From the NCBI GenBank assembly GCA_963835775.1, contig CAWIHB010000007.1:248001-312000 (forward strand): a stretch of DNA of 64,000 nt, given 5' to 3'. Source of the stretch: Palsa-504 sp963835775 (GTDB lineage Bacteria; Actinomycetota; Actinomycetes; Streptosporangiales; Streptosporangiaceae). This document shows positions 32,138-44,729 of this stretch, piece by piece. The notes under the pieces are model-generated. The model was not told the DNA's origin, did not search any database, and saw only the letters and a program-made list of their open reading frames with translations. The translations under genes were made by a program, and so were the position numbers. How positions within the stretch are numbered: position 1 is the stretch's first letter; each line of letters begins with the position of its first letter.

Positions 32138-34345
32138 TTGGCGACGCAGGACGAGCGGCTCGCGGCCATCGCCGCAGCCGCCGCCAGCGTGCTGCGCCAC
32201 ACGCCCTATCATGCCGTCCGGGCCGGCGACGTGGCCGCGGCGGTGCAGCTGCCCGGAGAGACGGGGCGGTCCGCGGTATGGCTGTACAACGAGGTGCGGA
32301 ACCGGCGGGTGCTGGTCGCCCTGGCGGCGGCGCACGCCTGGCGTGAGTTCCCCGGCCGGCTTAAATGGTCCCTGCCCGGCCCGATCCAGTCGGTCACGGC
32401 GGCCCGGGCGGCCGCGGTGGCGGCGCTGGCCGTGGTGGTGGCCTTCCACCGGGCCGAACAGGCGCTGATGACCCAGGTCGGCTACGGGATCGGGGACATC
32501 TCCACGGCCGAGAAGCGGAAGCTCGCGGCCGGAGACGACGTTGCTCCCCCCGGCTGGCCGGACAGCAGGTGGGGGCGGGTCGCGGCCGCCGCGTGGGGCG
32601 GCCAGTGCGACGTCTTCGCCGATTTCCTGGGCCCGGTGCTGCGGGCCTGCGCGGAGTCGGTCACCTACCTGGCCGGGCCGGACGCCGCGGAAAGCGCGTC
32701 GCGGCTGTCCGACATCGCCTTCCGGACCTGTCTGGCCGATCGCGACGGCCCGGCCGACCTGGTGGCCCGCGGGCTGGCCGCGCTCTGGTTCGAACGCGAC
32801 CTGACCCGGCTGGCCGGAGCCCTGCCGCGGGACCTGGAAAGCAGCGAGACCGCGCTGACCGCGGTGATCCGCCGCGGCACCGACCCGCAGGCCGAGGCGA
32901 ACGCCAGCGCCGTGATCGTCCGGGTGCTGCTCGAGGCGGGCATGTTGCACGAACGGTGCGTCCGGGAAGCGCAGCGCACCGTCGCGCTGTGGCAGGACCT
33001 CGCCGCGGATCACGGGCGGGCGTTGGCCCGGCCCGAGACCCGGGGGCATGACCTGCAGCGCCTGAGCGACGCGGCCAGCCATCTCGGCCTGGCCGCAGCC
33101 CGGTACGGAGACCAGGCCTCGGCGGCGGACGCGTGGCAGCTGTCCCGCCGGGTGGCCGATGACGACCTGGATCACGACGTGTCCAGGATGGCGCGGGCCG
33201 ACACCAACCTGGCCGCCCTGGCGGCCGAGACCGGGCAAGGGCAGCAGGCCAGCAGCGTCATCTCCGACGCGTTCGCGACCCGGCTCACGCTGCTGGAACG
33301 CCAGCCGGACAACGTGGCCGCCTGGCGGCGGCTTACCGTCACGGCCCGCACCCGGGCCGACATCGCCCGGGTCAGCGGTCAGGTGGTCCAGGGCGTGCGG
33401 CTGGCCGCCGAACTGCTGGCCGACCGGCAGCAGCGGCTGGGCGACCAGGCCCACCCCGACGTGGCCGACGCCCGGCTCGTGCTGGGCCAGACCCTGCTGG
33501 CCGCCGGGCATCCCGTCGCCGCGCGCCGTCACCTGGAGGAGGCCGCCGACACCAGGCGCGGCCGGTTCCTGCCCGCCTCTTACCGGGTTCAGGAAGACCT
33601 CCTCTGGCTGGCCCGGGCGACACTCGTGCTCGAGCGCCCGCGGGCCGTGCTCGACCTGCTGGACGGCCAGGCCGCCGGCACCGACTGGTTCCGTGACCGG
33701 GTGTCGTTCCGGCTCGCCTACACGGCACGGCGGCTGCGCGCGCTGGCCATCGGAGGGATCGGCCACCCCGACGACGCCATGGCGGCCCTGCTCGCCGACC
33801 GCGAACGGCTGGCCGACCGGCCGCTGGATGACGGCCTGGACCCGCTGACCGCCGATTTCGAGCGGAGCCTGGCCGAAATGGCCCTGCTGGGCGGCGATGC
33901 CGCCGGCGCAATGACCACGCTGGCCCGGCTGGCCAAGGCGGAAGCCGAGGCCGACGCGCGGCGGCCGGCCCAGGGCTGGACCCTGGTCTGGCTCGGCCGC
34001 GGCGCGGACCGGCTGGGCGAGGCGCGGCGCGCGACCGAGTGCCACCGCTCGGTCGTCGAGCTGGCTGGGGCCCAGGGGGTCGGGATCGACCCGTGCCATC
34101 CCGTCATCCTCACCGCCCGCTACGACCAGGCCGAACGCTGCGCCGCAGTCGGCGACACCGCGGAGGCCGGCCGCCAGCTCGAGCCGGTCCTCGACCGGAC
34201 CCTGCTGGCTCACGGCTATCCCGCCATTGGCGAGGCCCACCCGCTGCTGGCCCGGGCCCGTGCCCTGGCCGCCCGCCTGGGCCTGGCCGTGCCCGGCACC
34301 GTTACGGCGGACCTGGACGAGGTCTCACTCGATATCGATGTCTGA
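32138..34345 (+). CDS. TetR-like HTH fused to a tetratricopeptide-repeat region
   Basis: A 735-residue protein. Residues about 5-60 read as a TetR-type HTH (LAAIAAAAASVLRHTPYHAVRAGDVAAAV, then VWLYNEVRNRRVLVALA). A second helical region (about 70-230) resembles a TetR ligand part. From about 280 to 720 there are TPR-like helices (DLQRLSDAASHLGLAAARYG, DTNLAALAAETGQGQQASSVI, PVAARRHLEEAADTRRG). This fusion is unusual. The TTG start at 32138 is set by AGGAG ending six bases before. The 3' end overlaps the convergent small membrane-protein gene by 21 bases. The divergent HExxH gene is its likely target and partner. Confidence 0.75.
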   Translation: MATQDERLAAIAAAAASVLRHTPYHAVRAGDVAAAVQLPGETGRSAVWLYNEVRNRRVLVALAAAHAWREFPGRLKWSLPGPIQSVTAARAAAVAALAVVVAFHRAEQALMTQVGYGIGDISTAEKRKLAAGDDVAPPGWPDSRWGRVAAAAWGGQCDVFADFLGPVLRACAESVTYLAGPDAAESASRLSDIAFRTCLADRDGPADLVARGLAALWFERDLTRLAGALPRDLESSETALTAVIRRGTDPQAEANASAVIVRVLLEAGMLHERCVREAQRTVALWQDLAADHGRALARPETRGHDLQRLSDAASHLGLAAARYGDQASAADAWQLSRRVADDDLDHDVSRMARADTNLAALAAETGQGQQASSVISDAFATRLTLLERQPDNVAAWRRLTVTARTRADIARVSGQVVQGVRLAAELLADRQQRLGDQAHPDVADARLVLGQTLLAAGHPVAARRHLEEAADTRRGRFLPASYRVQEDLLWLARATLVLERPRAVLDLLDGQAAGTDWFRDRVSFRLAYTARRLRALAIGGIGHPDDAMAALLADRERLADRPLDDGLDPLTADFERSLAEMALLGGDAAGAMTTLARLAKAEAEADARRPAQGWTLVWLGRGADRLGEARRATECHRSVVELAGAQGVGIDPCHPVILTARYDQAERCAAVGDTAEAGRQLEPVLDRTLLAHGYPAIGEAHPLLARARALAARLGLAVPGTVTADLDEVSLDIDV

Positions 34346-34867
34346 GCCGCGGCGGGGAAACGGCAGCGCGATCAGGTAGGCGGCCACCGCGGCGGCCAGG
34401 CCGGCCGCGGTCAGCCAGGCCGAATCGGCCTGGTGCAGGCCGAGGGCGCCCAGCACAGCTCCGGCGGCGATCAGGCCGGCCACCGCCAGGCGCAGCTGGT
34501 ACCTGAGCCAGCGGCCCCACTGGGCCAGACCGAGCAGGCCCGCGGGGGCGTCGGCGGCCAGCAGGTAGCCCAGGATGAACAGGCCCTCGGCGGCCAGCAC
34601 GCCGGTGCCGGCCCGGGTGAACGCGCAGCAGGCGATCGCGGCCGCCACGGCGACGGCCGGACCGCTGCGCCAGCCGGCCAAGGCCGCGCCGAGCACGGCG
34701 GCGGCGCCCGCCACCGCGACCGGGTAGGCCCAGCCCGGCGCCCAGGTCAGCGGCCAGGCCACGGTCAGCAGGCCGAGCACCGCAGGCCCGGCGGAGCCCA
34801 GCGCCTCGGGCAGCCCGGACGGGGCGCGGCGCTTGGGCACGGCGGGACGCCTGAAGCGCGGGGTCAT
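34325..34867 (-). CDS. Small multi-spanning membrane protein of the MoxR/DUF58 operon
   Basis: A 180-residue protein with five or six hydrophobic segments (for example GPAVLGLLTVAWPLTWAPG, VAVAGAAAVLGAALAGW, LFILGYLLAADAP and LTAAGLAAAVAAYLIALPF). It has no recognised domain. Its ATG overlaps the stop of the DUF58 gene (ATGA), making it the last gene of the five-gene minus-strand operon 34325-38607. In related operons this slot is filled by small membrane proteins that assemble with MoxR and DUF58. Confidence 0.78.
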   Translation of the reverse strand: MTPRFRRPAVPKRRAPSGLPEALGSAGPAVLGLLTVAWPLTWAPGWAYPVAVAGAAAVLGAALAGWRSGPAVAVAAAIACCAFTRAGTGVLAAEGLFILGYLLAADAPAGLLGLAQWGRWLRYQLRLAVAGLIAAGAVLGALGLHQADSAWLTAAGLAAAVAAYLIALPFPRRGSDIDIE

Positions 34868-36296
34868 GGCCGGGCCGCCGGGATGCGGGCGGGACGGGCG
34901 GCGGCCGGGGTCCTGCGCAGCGGGGCGAGGACGCCGTCGAGCTCGGTTCCTTCTGGCCAGCGCAGCACGGGCACGCCCAGGGCCCGCAGCGCCGACCGCG
35001 TCGCGGTCCGGTCCAGCCGCCATAGGCGCAGCGCGAGCCGGGCGTCGGCGCGGGCCGGGGCGGGCGGCTCGTCGCGCAGGGTGTCCACCACAATGAGCGG
35101 GAACCCGCGCTGGCGCAGGTCGCTGAGCGCGCTGAACCCCCGGGGATCGAGCAGCGGGGTAAACACCACCACCAGCGTGCCCGGCGGCAGCGCGGTGCGC
35201 GGGATCCGGCCGACGTCGGGGGTGACGAAACTGTCGTAGCGGGCCGCCAGCATCATCTCGGCGATCCGGTAGAACTGCCGGTCCCCCGCGGCTGGGCCGA
35301 GCCAGCGCAGCAGGCCGCCCAGCACGACCAGCCCGGCCCGGTCGCTGACCTGCAGGTAGGCGCTGACCAGCGCTGCGGCCCCATGCACGGCCACGTCCAG
35401 GGCCCGCTCGCAGACCGGCCCCGCCCCACCGTCGACTGGGCCGAAGGCATCGATCATCACCACCAGGTCCGCGGCGCGCGCTGCGGCCCGCTGGTTCACG
35501 TGCAGCTGGCCGCGACGGATGCTGACCGCCCGGTTGACGTCCCGCAGCTGGTCGCCGGGTACGTAAGGCCTGATCCCGGCGAACTCGACGCCCTCGCCGA
35601 CGGCCCGGCCGGTGTGCTCGCCGATCCGGCGCAGCAGCTCGGCAGGCACCAGCCGGGAGCGCATCCGGACCGGCCGGGGGAACACTTCGAGCTGGTCAAG
35701 CTCGGTTACCACGCTGGCCTGGTAGCCGGCCAGCCCGGCCCGGCAGGTGACCCGGACCGTCCCCGGCGAATACCGGCCCCACCGGCCGGCCCGCACCACC
35801 CACTGGGCCGAGGCCTGGGCGGTCCGCAGGAAGGGCCGCGTCGGCCGGGCCGCATGGCCGTCGGCTGAGGGGGCCAGGGTGACTTGCGGAGCGGTGTCCA
35901 GGTCGATTAGCACCTCGTCCAGCGGGACGGCCGGGACGGCGCGGACGGTGACCGTGATGGTGACGTCCTCGCCCTCGAAGCAGCGGGAGCCGGACAGGGC
36001 GACGTGCACGTCGAGTTCGGCCGGGCAGCGGCGACGGGGCATCAGGGCCAGCGCGCCGAGCGCGGGGGCGGCCACCAGGACCAGGGCCGCGTGGCCGGTC
36101 AGCACGGCGGCGGCCAGCGCCAGCAGCGCGGCGGTGGCCAGGACGCGAGCCCGCCAGGAAGGACGCCAGCGCACCGGCCCGGGGCGCGTCTGGCCGCCGG
36201 GCGCCGGGGAGGCCGGAGCAGGCGGCCCGGGGCGCGTCTGGCCGCCGGGCGCCAGGGGGGCCGGGGCGGGGGAACCACGGCCCGTTCGGCCGAAAA

Positions 36297-36300
<4 letters not shown>
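34864..36300 (-). CDS. DUF58 domain protein
   Basis: A 478-residue protein with a repeated Pro-rich N-terminus (APGGQTRPGP twice), a hydrophobic pair near 55-85 and the DUF58 signature GVEFAGIRPYVPGDQLRDVNRAVSIRRGQLHVNQ (about 214-247; quoted here only to mark the motif RPYVPGD and DVNRA). A von Willebrand A-like part follows (LVVMIDAFG, GLVVLGG). DUF58 proteins pair with MoxR ATPases in maturation of membrane or cell-envelope complexes. Start ATG overlaps the MoxR stop. The first codons lie inside a copy of the dispersed CCGTTCGGC motif. Confidence 0.88.
36271..36296 (+). repeat. Dispersed motif copy 3
   Basis: GGAACCACGGCCCGTTCGGC then CGAAAA; it overlaps codons 2-10 of the DUF58 gene on the other strand. 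Confidence 0.6.
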
Positions 36301-37264
<964 letters not shown>

Positions 37265-37268
<4 letters not shown>

Positions 37269-37702
37269 CGCTCCTCCTCGAGCTCGGTGACGATGCGTTC
37301 CAGCGTAGCCAGGTCCACGCCGGGCCCGTCGTCGTCCGTACGGCGCGCTGGGCCCGGGCGGCCCAGCGCGGCGGCCAGCCGGGTCAGCGTCGGGCGCAGG
37401 CCATGCTCATAGTGCCGCCCGGACAGCCGGGCCCACTCCAGGTCCGAGGAGATCTTGGCGTAGGCGGGAAAGTCGGCCGCGCCGATGGCGCGGGGCGTTT
37501 GCTGTTTTGGCCGAACGGTCCGTGGTTCCGGCCCGCGCAGCACACCACGCGCCACCACCAGGACGCCGACGGCGATGACCGTGGCCACGTCAATCAGGCC
37601 GCTGGGGCCGGCCGCGGCGTAGCCGGCCACCAGCACGGCGGCCAGGCCGGCCAGCGCGGCGGCGGCGCGCAGACGGGGGTGTCGCACGGCGGGCCCGCTC
37701 AC
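37265..37702 (-). CDS. Small membrane protein of the MoxR operon
   Basis: A 145-residue protein with two hydrophobic segments (about 12-32 and 36-54) and a hydrophilic C-terminus ending in an acidic helix (DLATLERIVTELEEER). The middle contains PRTVRPKQQ, whose codons form one copy of the dispersed CCGTTCGGC motif. No known domain. It is coupled by four-base overlaps to both neighbours (DUF4129 gene and moxR). Confidence 0.75.
37505..37529 (-). repeat. Dispersed motif copy 4
   Basis: Minus-strand GGAACCACGGACCGTTCGGC then CAAAA, inside the coding frame of the small MoxR-operon membrane protein (PRTVRPKQ). Confidence 0.6.
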
Positions 37703-38607
37703 GGCAGCCCTGCCGGGATGGCGTCCAGGTCGGCGCGCATCCGGTCCAGGGCGCGGGCCGCCGCCTGGGAGTCTTCTTTGCTCATCGGCTGCGTGCTGTA
37801 CCGGGCCTGGCGGAACAGGCTGGTCAGCGCGGCGGCGGGTTCAGGACTGACCAGGCCGGCGGTGGTGGCGCGGGTCAGCACCTCGGCCGGGGTGTCGGCG
37901 GCGGCCGGGGCGGTGGGCCGGCCCGCGGCGGCGAAGCCGCGCTCCATGGCCGCGTAGCAGGCGATGATCGCCTCCCGCGGCTCGCTGGCCGCTTTGGTCA
38001 AAGCGTCCTGGGCGGCGGCCAGGCTGTCGAGCAGCTGGGTCAGGCGGGTGCGCTGGTGCGGCCTGCGGCGGGCTTGGCGCCGGCGGCGGCGGGACCAGAC
38101 GGTGAGGGCGAGCACGATCACGATGGCGACGGCCATGCCGGCGATGACCGGCCAGATGGGGCTGGCGGCCGGCGCTTTCAGGTGGCCCGAGGTGAGGCCC
38201 GGGTTGGCGGCGCCGGGCAGCGGGCGCGGCGGGGTCTTGCGGGTTTTCTGGGTGAACAGCACGGCCAGCGGGGTGACCAGGGCGGCCAGGGCCAGCAGCA
38301 CGCCGAGGGTCTTCGCCCACCACGGGATGCGCAGCCTGACGAGCTCGGGTTCATCGGGGTTGTTCGGCTGGCGGGAGGGGCGCAGGGCCGATAGCACGAT
38401 GATGAAGACCACGAGCGCCACGCCCTCGGCGGCGGTCAGGATGATGGCCAGGGTGGCGCCGCTGGCGCCGGCCGCGGTGGCATCCGGACCATGGGAGAAC
38501 GTGCCGTGGGCCTGCAGCCCGGCGGCCGTGACGGCGAGCAGGATGGCGACCGCCGCCGCCCGCGGTGCTGCCGCGGCGCGGCCCTGGCTGGCAGGCAGTC
38601 CGCGCAT
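37699..38607 (-). CDS. DUF4129 domain membrane protein
   Basis: A 302-residue protein: N-terminal hydrophobic segment (about 14-33), a second (about 47-72), a third (about 98-117) and a fourth (about 151-168), then a basic stretch and the DUF4129 domain (EPREAIIACYAAMERGFAAAG, TPAEVLTRATTAGL, LTSLFRQARYS). DUF4129 is the standard first partner of MoxR/DUF58 operons, sometimes joined to a transglutaminase. It heads the operon; start ATG 38607. Confidence 0.86.
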   Translation of the reverse strand: MRGLPASQGRAAAAPRAAAVAILLAVTAAGLQAHGTFSHGPDATAAGASGATLAIILTAAEGVALVVFIIVLSALRPSRQPNNPDEPELVRLRIPWWAKTLGVLLALAALVTPLAVLFTQKTRKTPPRPLPGAANPGLTSGHLKAPAASPIWPVIAGMAVAIVIVLALTVWSRRRRRQARRRPHQRTRLTQLLDSLAAAQDALTKAASEPREAIIACYAAMERGFAAAGRPTAPAAADTPAEVLTRATTAGLVSPEPAAALTSLFRQARYSTQPMSKEDSQAAARALDRMRADLDAIPAGLP

Positions 38608-38639
38608 TGATCACCCGCTCTCACGCTAGCGGGTGCAGA

Positions 38640-38945
38640 TCACGGGATGGGCACGTCGTGGTGTTCCTTGGCGAACTGCCGCTCGCCCTCGGTGAGTTCG
38701 GATTCGCGCACCGGGACGACGAGGCTCCAGTGCTTGCCGACCGGGCAGCGCTGCACCCGGGCCACCACCAGGTCCAGCGACTTGAGTTTCACGCCCGGAA
38801 TCCAGATGGTGCTGAAGACGTGACCCTGGCGGCAGCGGACCACGACATTGCCGCCCAGCTTGTAGCCGAGCAGCCGCGCGGCAACGGTGCCACCTGCGAT
38901 AACGCTGACAGCTACCACAATCGGAGTAACAACACGCCGTGACAT
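38640..38945 (-). CDS. Conserved small membrane-anchored protein
   Basis: A 101-residue protein conserved in actinomycetes as far as I recall. One N-terminal anchor (TPIVVAVSVIAGGTVAARLLG), then VRCRQGHVFSTIWIPGVKLKSLDL and RVQRCPVGKHWSLVVPV. The pairs C-x2-GH and C-P-x-G-x-H look like a metal-binding knuckle. It closes with a charged tail. Function unknown. It lies just upstream of the DUF4129 operon on the same strand, 32 bases from it. Confidence 0.72.
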   Translation of the reverse strand: MSRRVVTPIVVAVSVIAGGTVAARLLGYKLGGNVVVRCRQGHVFSTIWIPGVKLKSLDLVVARVQRCPVGKHWSLVVPVRESELTEGERQFAKEHHDVPIP

Positions 38946-39020
38946 TGTGTCATTATCGCACCGCGTCGCCCCGGGCGGAACGCGCCGCTGCCCGGCGAGA
39001 GGTTTCCACCGGGGGCGGGG

Positions 39021-39428
39021 CTAATCGGCGACGATCACGGCGCCGATGGTGGCTACTACGGCGATGAACAGGAGCACCGCGACCAGGGTTACGGCGCCGC
39101 TGTTACCGCTCAGCAGGGCGGCGAGCAGGGCCAGGTGGGTGGTGATGATGCCGAAGGCGCCGACGGAAATGGCGGTGTTCATCGGGAGCCCGGACCGGTT
39201 CGCGGCAGGCGGCGGGGCGGCAGCCGCGGCGGGGATGTCGGCGGTGACGGCGGCCAGATCGGCGTAGGTCCGGGCCTGGAACACGCGGGCGGCGCGCTCC
39301 TCAAGCTCGTCCTTGGTCAGCCGGCCCTGCACGAACGCGGCCTTGAGAACCTCGATGACTTGCTCACGGTCGGCCCGGGAGGCCCGGAAACGGCCGTGGA
39401 GCACTTGCTGGGTTTCCGGCTGTGACAT
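39021..39428 (-). CDS. DUF1707 (SHOCT-like) domain membrane protein
   Basis: A 135-residue protein. Residues 13-65 are DUF1707 (RASRADREQVIEVLKAAFVQGRLTKDELEERAARVFQA region, with the D-R-E and GRLTxDELEER marks). A short Ala/Pro linker leads to two transmembrane segments (about 85-108 and 112-134). DUF1707 is an actinobacterial N-terminal domain of small membrane proteins, role unknown. ATG 39428 is divergent from glgX. Confidence 0.88.
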   Translation of the reverse strand: MSQPETQQVLHGRFRASRADREQVIEVLKAAFVQGRLTKDELEERAARVFQARTYADLAAVTADIPAAAAAPPPAANRSGLPMNTAISVGAFGIITTHLALLAALLSGNSGAVTLVAVLLFIAVVATIGAVIVAD

Positions 39429-39536
39429 CACCGGCACCTTCCCACGACCACCACGCAAGAAGAGCGTAACGCGGCCGGTGCCGGACGGCCATGGGCCGGC
39501 GTCATTCGCGGCAGCCCGATCGGTAACGTAGGCCGG

Positions 39537-41807
<2,271 letters not shown>

Positions 41808-41899
41808 GCACGGCACCAGAAAGGATCCCACCCGCTGCCCGGCGCGGGTTCAGGTCAGCACGGCGTGGGCCGCGGGCATGCTGGTCGATCGGCTCCGGC

Positions 41900-42238
41900 C
41901 TACTGGAGGCCGAGATCCCGCAAGATCCGGTCGTGCCGGGTGGCCGGCGGACCGGGCACATGGCGGGCGGCCACCGAGAGCGTGACGCCCGGCGACAGGG
42001 CCGGGCGCTGCGGCGCCGTGTGCGGCGGCGCCGGGCGGCCGTGCCCGGCCGGGCCGGCTCCGGTGGGAGCCGCCAGGACCATCATCACCAGGGCCAGCAC
42101 CAGTACCAGCAGCCCAGCCGTGCCAGTGAGCCACATCGGCGTCGAGCGCGGCCCGTGTACCGCGGCATTCATCTCCTGCACCCCGTATTCCCCGTGGATT
42201 CCCCGTCCGCTTCTAACCTTAGAAAGGGGGTCCGACAT
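41900..42238 (-). CDS. Small membrane-anchored hypothetical protein
   Basis: A protein of up to 112 residues with one hydrophobic segment (TGTAGLLVLVLALVMMVLAAP) and a Pro-rich external tail ending TRHDRILRDLGLQ. ATG 42238 or ATG 42172 (AGGAG directly before) may start it. No domain is known. It is convergent to glgX and stands alone. Confidence 0.5.
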   Translation of the reverse strand: MSDPLSKVRSGRGIHGEYGVQEMNAAVHGPRSTPMWLTGTAGLLVLVLALVMMVLAAPTGAGPAGHGRPAPPHTAPQRPALSPGVTLSVAARHVPGPPATRHDRILRDLGLQ

Positions 42239-43065
42239 TTCCGATGGTGCTAGCCCCCGGGTCCGCCTGGGGACTGTCCCCCGGCGGCCGTCCTCCCGGT
42301 GTCCTGCCTATCCCGCCACGGTTGAGCGGGGGTTAAGCCGGCCGCCGCAGGTGTATTGACTGGCGGCGGTATCGGCCGCACCTGGGTCCGCGGGCAGAGC
42401 TTCGAGCTCACCGGTTCGAGTGATTACACGTGAGGTAGGTCTTTCCAGCCCGATGAACGCGGATCCGCGGACGCCGAGGAAGGACTGCTCACGCGGCTGG
42501 GCCGACCTCGAGCGGAACGTGCCGCTGGGACCCGGCCACCGTTTCCCGGCCCATGGGGGCGTCGACAGCCCGCCGTCGGTGTGGGCCGACTCGGCAGCGG
42601 ACGTCGCTGACGTGCTCGGGCCTGAGCACCCGAGGAGTATAAGCCGATTACATATCGCAATCGCTATTAGGGGCGCCTGCCAGTTAGGTGCGGCGACCTG
42701 TGCAGGAGTTGTGCATAAGCTGGTGGATATCCGCAGCTAGGTGCGGATAACCGCGCGCATTCTGTGGATATCATGTGGACCGGGAAAAGAGTAAAAATAG
42801 TTGTCCGGCAGCTCTTGCGGAGCGCCGCAGCCAAGCAGTAGAAATACTCCACTGCCGGAAACGGGCACCACTCGGAGGAAACTCCGGGGACGTAACAGGA
42901 GCCGGGAAACCGGAGCCTGGCGCGGGTGGCTGGCACTGGCACCAGGAAGCGCGGAGCTGCCGAGACCGGGCGACGGGCCGATGCCGGAAGGCTGGGCGAA
43001 GTGGCGCGGCGCGACCTGACAGGGCCTTGTCTGACAGGGCCTTGTCTGACAGGGCCCGGCACTAC
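42239..43065. other. Long non-coding region
   Basis: About 830 bases without a convincing gene. It has an AT-richer island at 42635-42790 with sites resembling DnaA boxes (for example TGTGCATAA at 42710-42718, TGTGGATAT at 42763-42771) and a 15-bp repeat CTTGTCTGACAGGGC (about three copies, 43019-43060). Confidence 0.45.
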
Positions 43066-43100
43066 AAGGCCCCCTCCATCTCATACATGGAGGGGGCCTT
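43066..43100 (-). terminator. Strong terminator after the broken sensor kinase
   Basis: A perfect 14-bp stem (AAGGCCCCCTCCAT at 43066-43079, ATGGAGGGGGCCTT at 43087-43100) with a seven-base loop, 27 bases downstream of the kinase stop at 43128. Confidence 0.85.
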
Positions 43101-43127
43101 GTTCCATTCTGCCCGACCCAGCCGTTT

Positions 43128-44584
43128 TTACCGGGACCGACACGCCGGAATTCGCCGGACCGCCATCCCCGCGTAACGACCGGGCGTAACGACCGGGCGT
43201 AACGACCCGGGGCCGGCGGGCAGCACGGCCGATACCCGCCAGCCGCCGGCCGGGGTGGGACCTGAGGTCAGGCTCCCGCCGCAGGCGGCGATCCGGTCCC
43301 GCATCCCGGCCAGGCCGAAGCCGCCCCCCGATCGTTCCAGGCCGTACGGCTGGTGCCGGGGCGCCGCGTTGACCACGTCCAGCGCCACCCCCGCGTCCTG
43401 GCCGCGGATGGTGATGTCGCCCGGCGCGCCGGGCGCGTGCTTGAGCGCGTTAGTGATCGCCTCCTGGACGACGCGGTAGGCGGCCTGCGACCGCGCGCAG
43501 GTCGACGTTCGCGGCTGGCGGCCCGGACACGTGCAGCTCGAGGGCGTCCGGGGTGAAGCTGAGCCGGACGTCGACGGCGGCTTCCGGTGCGTCCGCCAAG
43601 GCCAGCAGGAGGTGCTCCACGATGCGGTAGCCGGACAGCTCCAGCCCGGCCGGCAGGGTCCGCGGGTGGCCGTCGACGGTGAGCCGGGCATCGGCAGTGG
43701 TGGCCCGGGCCAGCAGCTCGGACAGCCGGGCCAGCGTGGGCTGCGGCTCGTTCAGCTGGGGCTCGCCGGGCGGACGTTCCTGCAGCGTGCTGAGCACCTC
43801 GCGGAGGTGCCCGAGGACGGCCCGGCTGTCCCGCTCGATCGAGGCCAGCGCCTGCCGGGCCGCGGCCTGGTCGCCAGCGGGATCGCCAGCAAGCACGCCG
43901 AGCCCGTCGGCGGCGGTGCTGGCCAGGCCGCCGAGCTGGGCGTGCAGGGACTGCTCGAGATCGGCGGTGACCCGGGCGCGGTCGGCCAGGACGGCCAGGC
44001 GAGCCGTTTCCGCCCGCTGCCGCCGCAGCTCAGCGGACGATTCCCGGAGCGCGGCGGCCGTCTGCGTCCTGGCCCGGACCAGCCGCCCGGAGGCGAAGAA
44101 GGCAGCCAGCACGGGCAGCACGAAGACCAGGCCCGGGCCCTCGATCTGCTGATCGTAAAGGCCCTCGGCCACGACCGCCGCGGCGCAGAGCAGCAGCCCG
44201 GCGGCCGAGCCGGCCCGGTCGCGCCGGACGCCGGCCGCGTAGGCGACCAGGAAGATGGCGGGCAGGAAGGCACCGCACCGGACCATCGGGCCGAATACCA
44301 GCCCGTTGAGCAGGGCGGCGGCACCCATGACGGCGGCGGCGGCCAGCGGGGCCGGACGGCGCCAGGCCACCGGCAGGATCATGGCCAGGACTGCGACGGA
44401 CGCCGCCCCGCCGCCGTGCGGATGGCTGGTGTGGAGCACGCCGCTGACCAGGGCGACGGCGTAGCCGGACAGGATGACCGCAGCCGCGAGGTCGAGCACG
44501 CTCAGACCCGCCACGGTCCAGGCGGGGTTCGCGGATGATCCAGCCCGCGAGGAGGGCGGCGACAAATCCGGCCAGGGGAGTCAT
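43128..44584 (-). pseudogene. NarL-system sensor histidine kinase, two frame breaks
   Basis: The best start is ATG 44584 with GGAGGT five bases before; it encodes a hydrophobic opening (TPLAGFVAALLAGWII), but the membrane domain (LDLAAAVILSGYAVALVSG onward) is in another frame. The dimerisation segment (DRARVTADLEQSLHAQLGGL) lacks the usual phospho-His after the R. A weak ATPase-like part (YRIVEHLLLALADAPEA) stops near 43450, while a proper HATPase (AYRVVQEAITNALKHAPGA, GFGLAGMRDRIAACGGSL) continues in a different frame from about 43495 to 43128. The double N-box suggests two kinase genes fused by deletion, or accumulated frameshifts. A functional kinase is unlikely. Confidence 0.75.
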
Positions 44585-44729
44585 GACATACCTCCGTATT
44601 TCGGTAACGGAGCAGGTCAGCCCCGTGTTTTCGGATACTGGGAAGATTAGGGACGGGGCCGGGCGGCGTCGTCCTGCCGACGAGCGACCTTGGTAGCGGC
44701 CCGTCACTCGTGGGGACTACGTTGGCCTG

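Noticed and set aside
42424..43062. Short open frames in the region before the kinase terminator
   Set aside because: No ribosome sites, no domain-like sequence and repeats inside them. Better read as non-coding.
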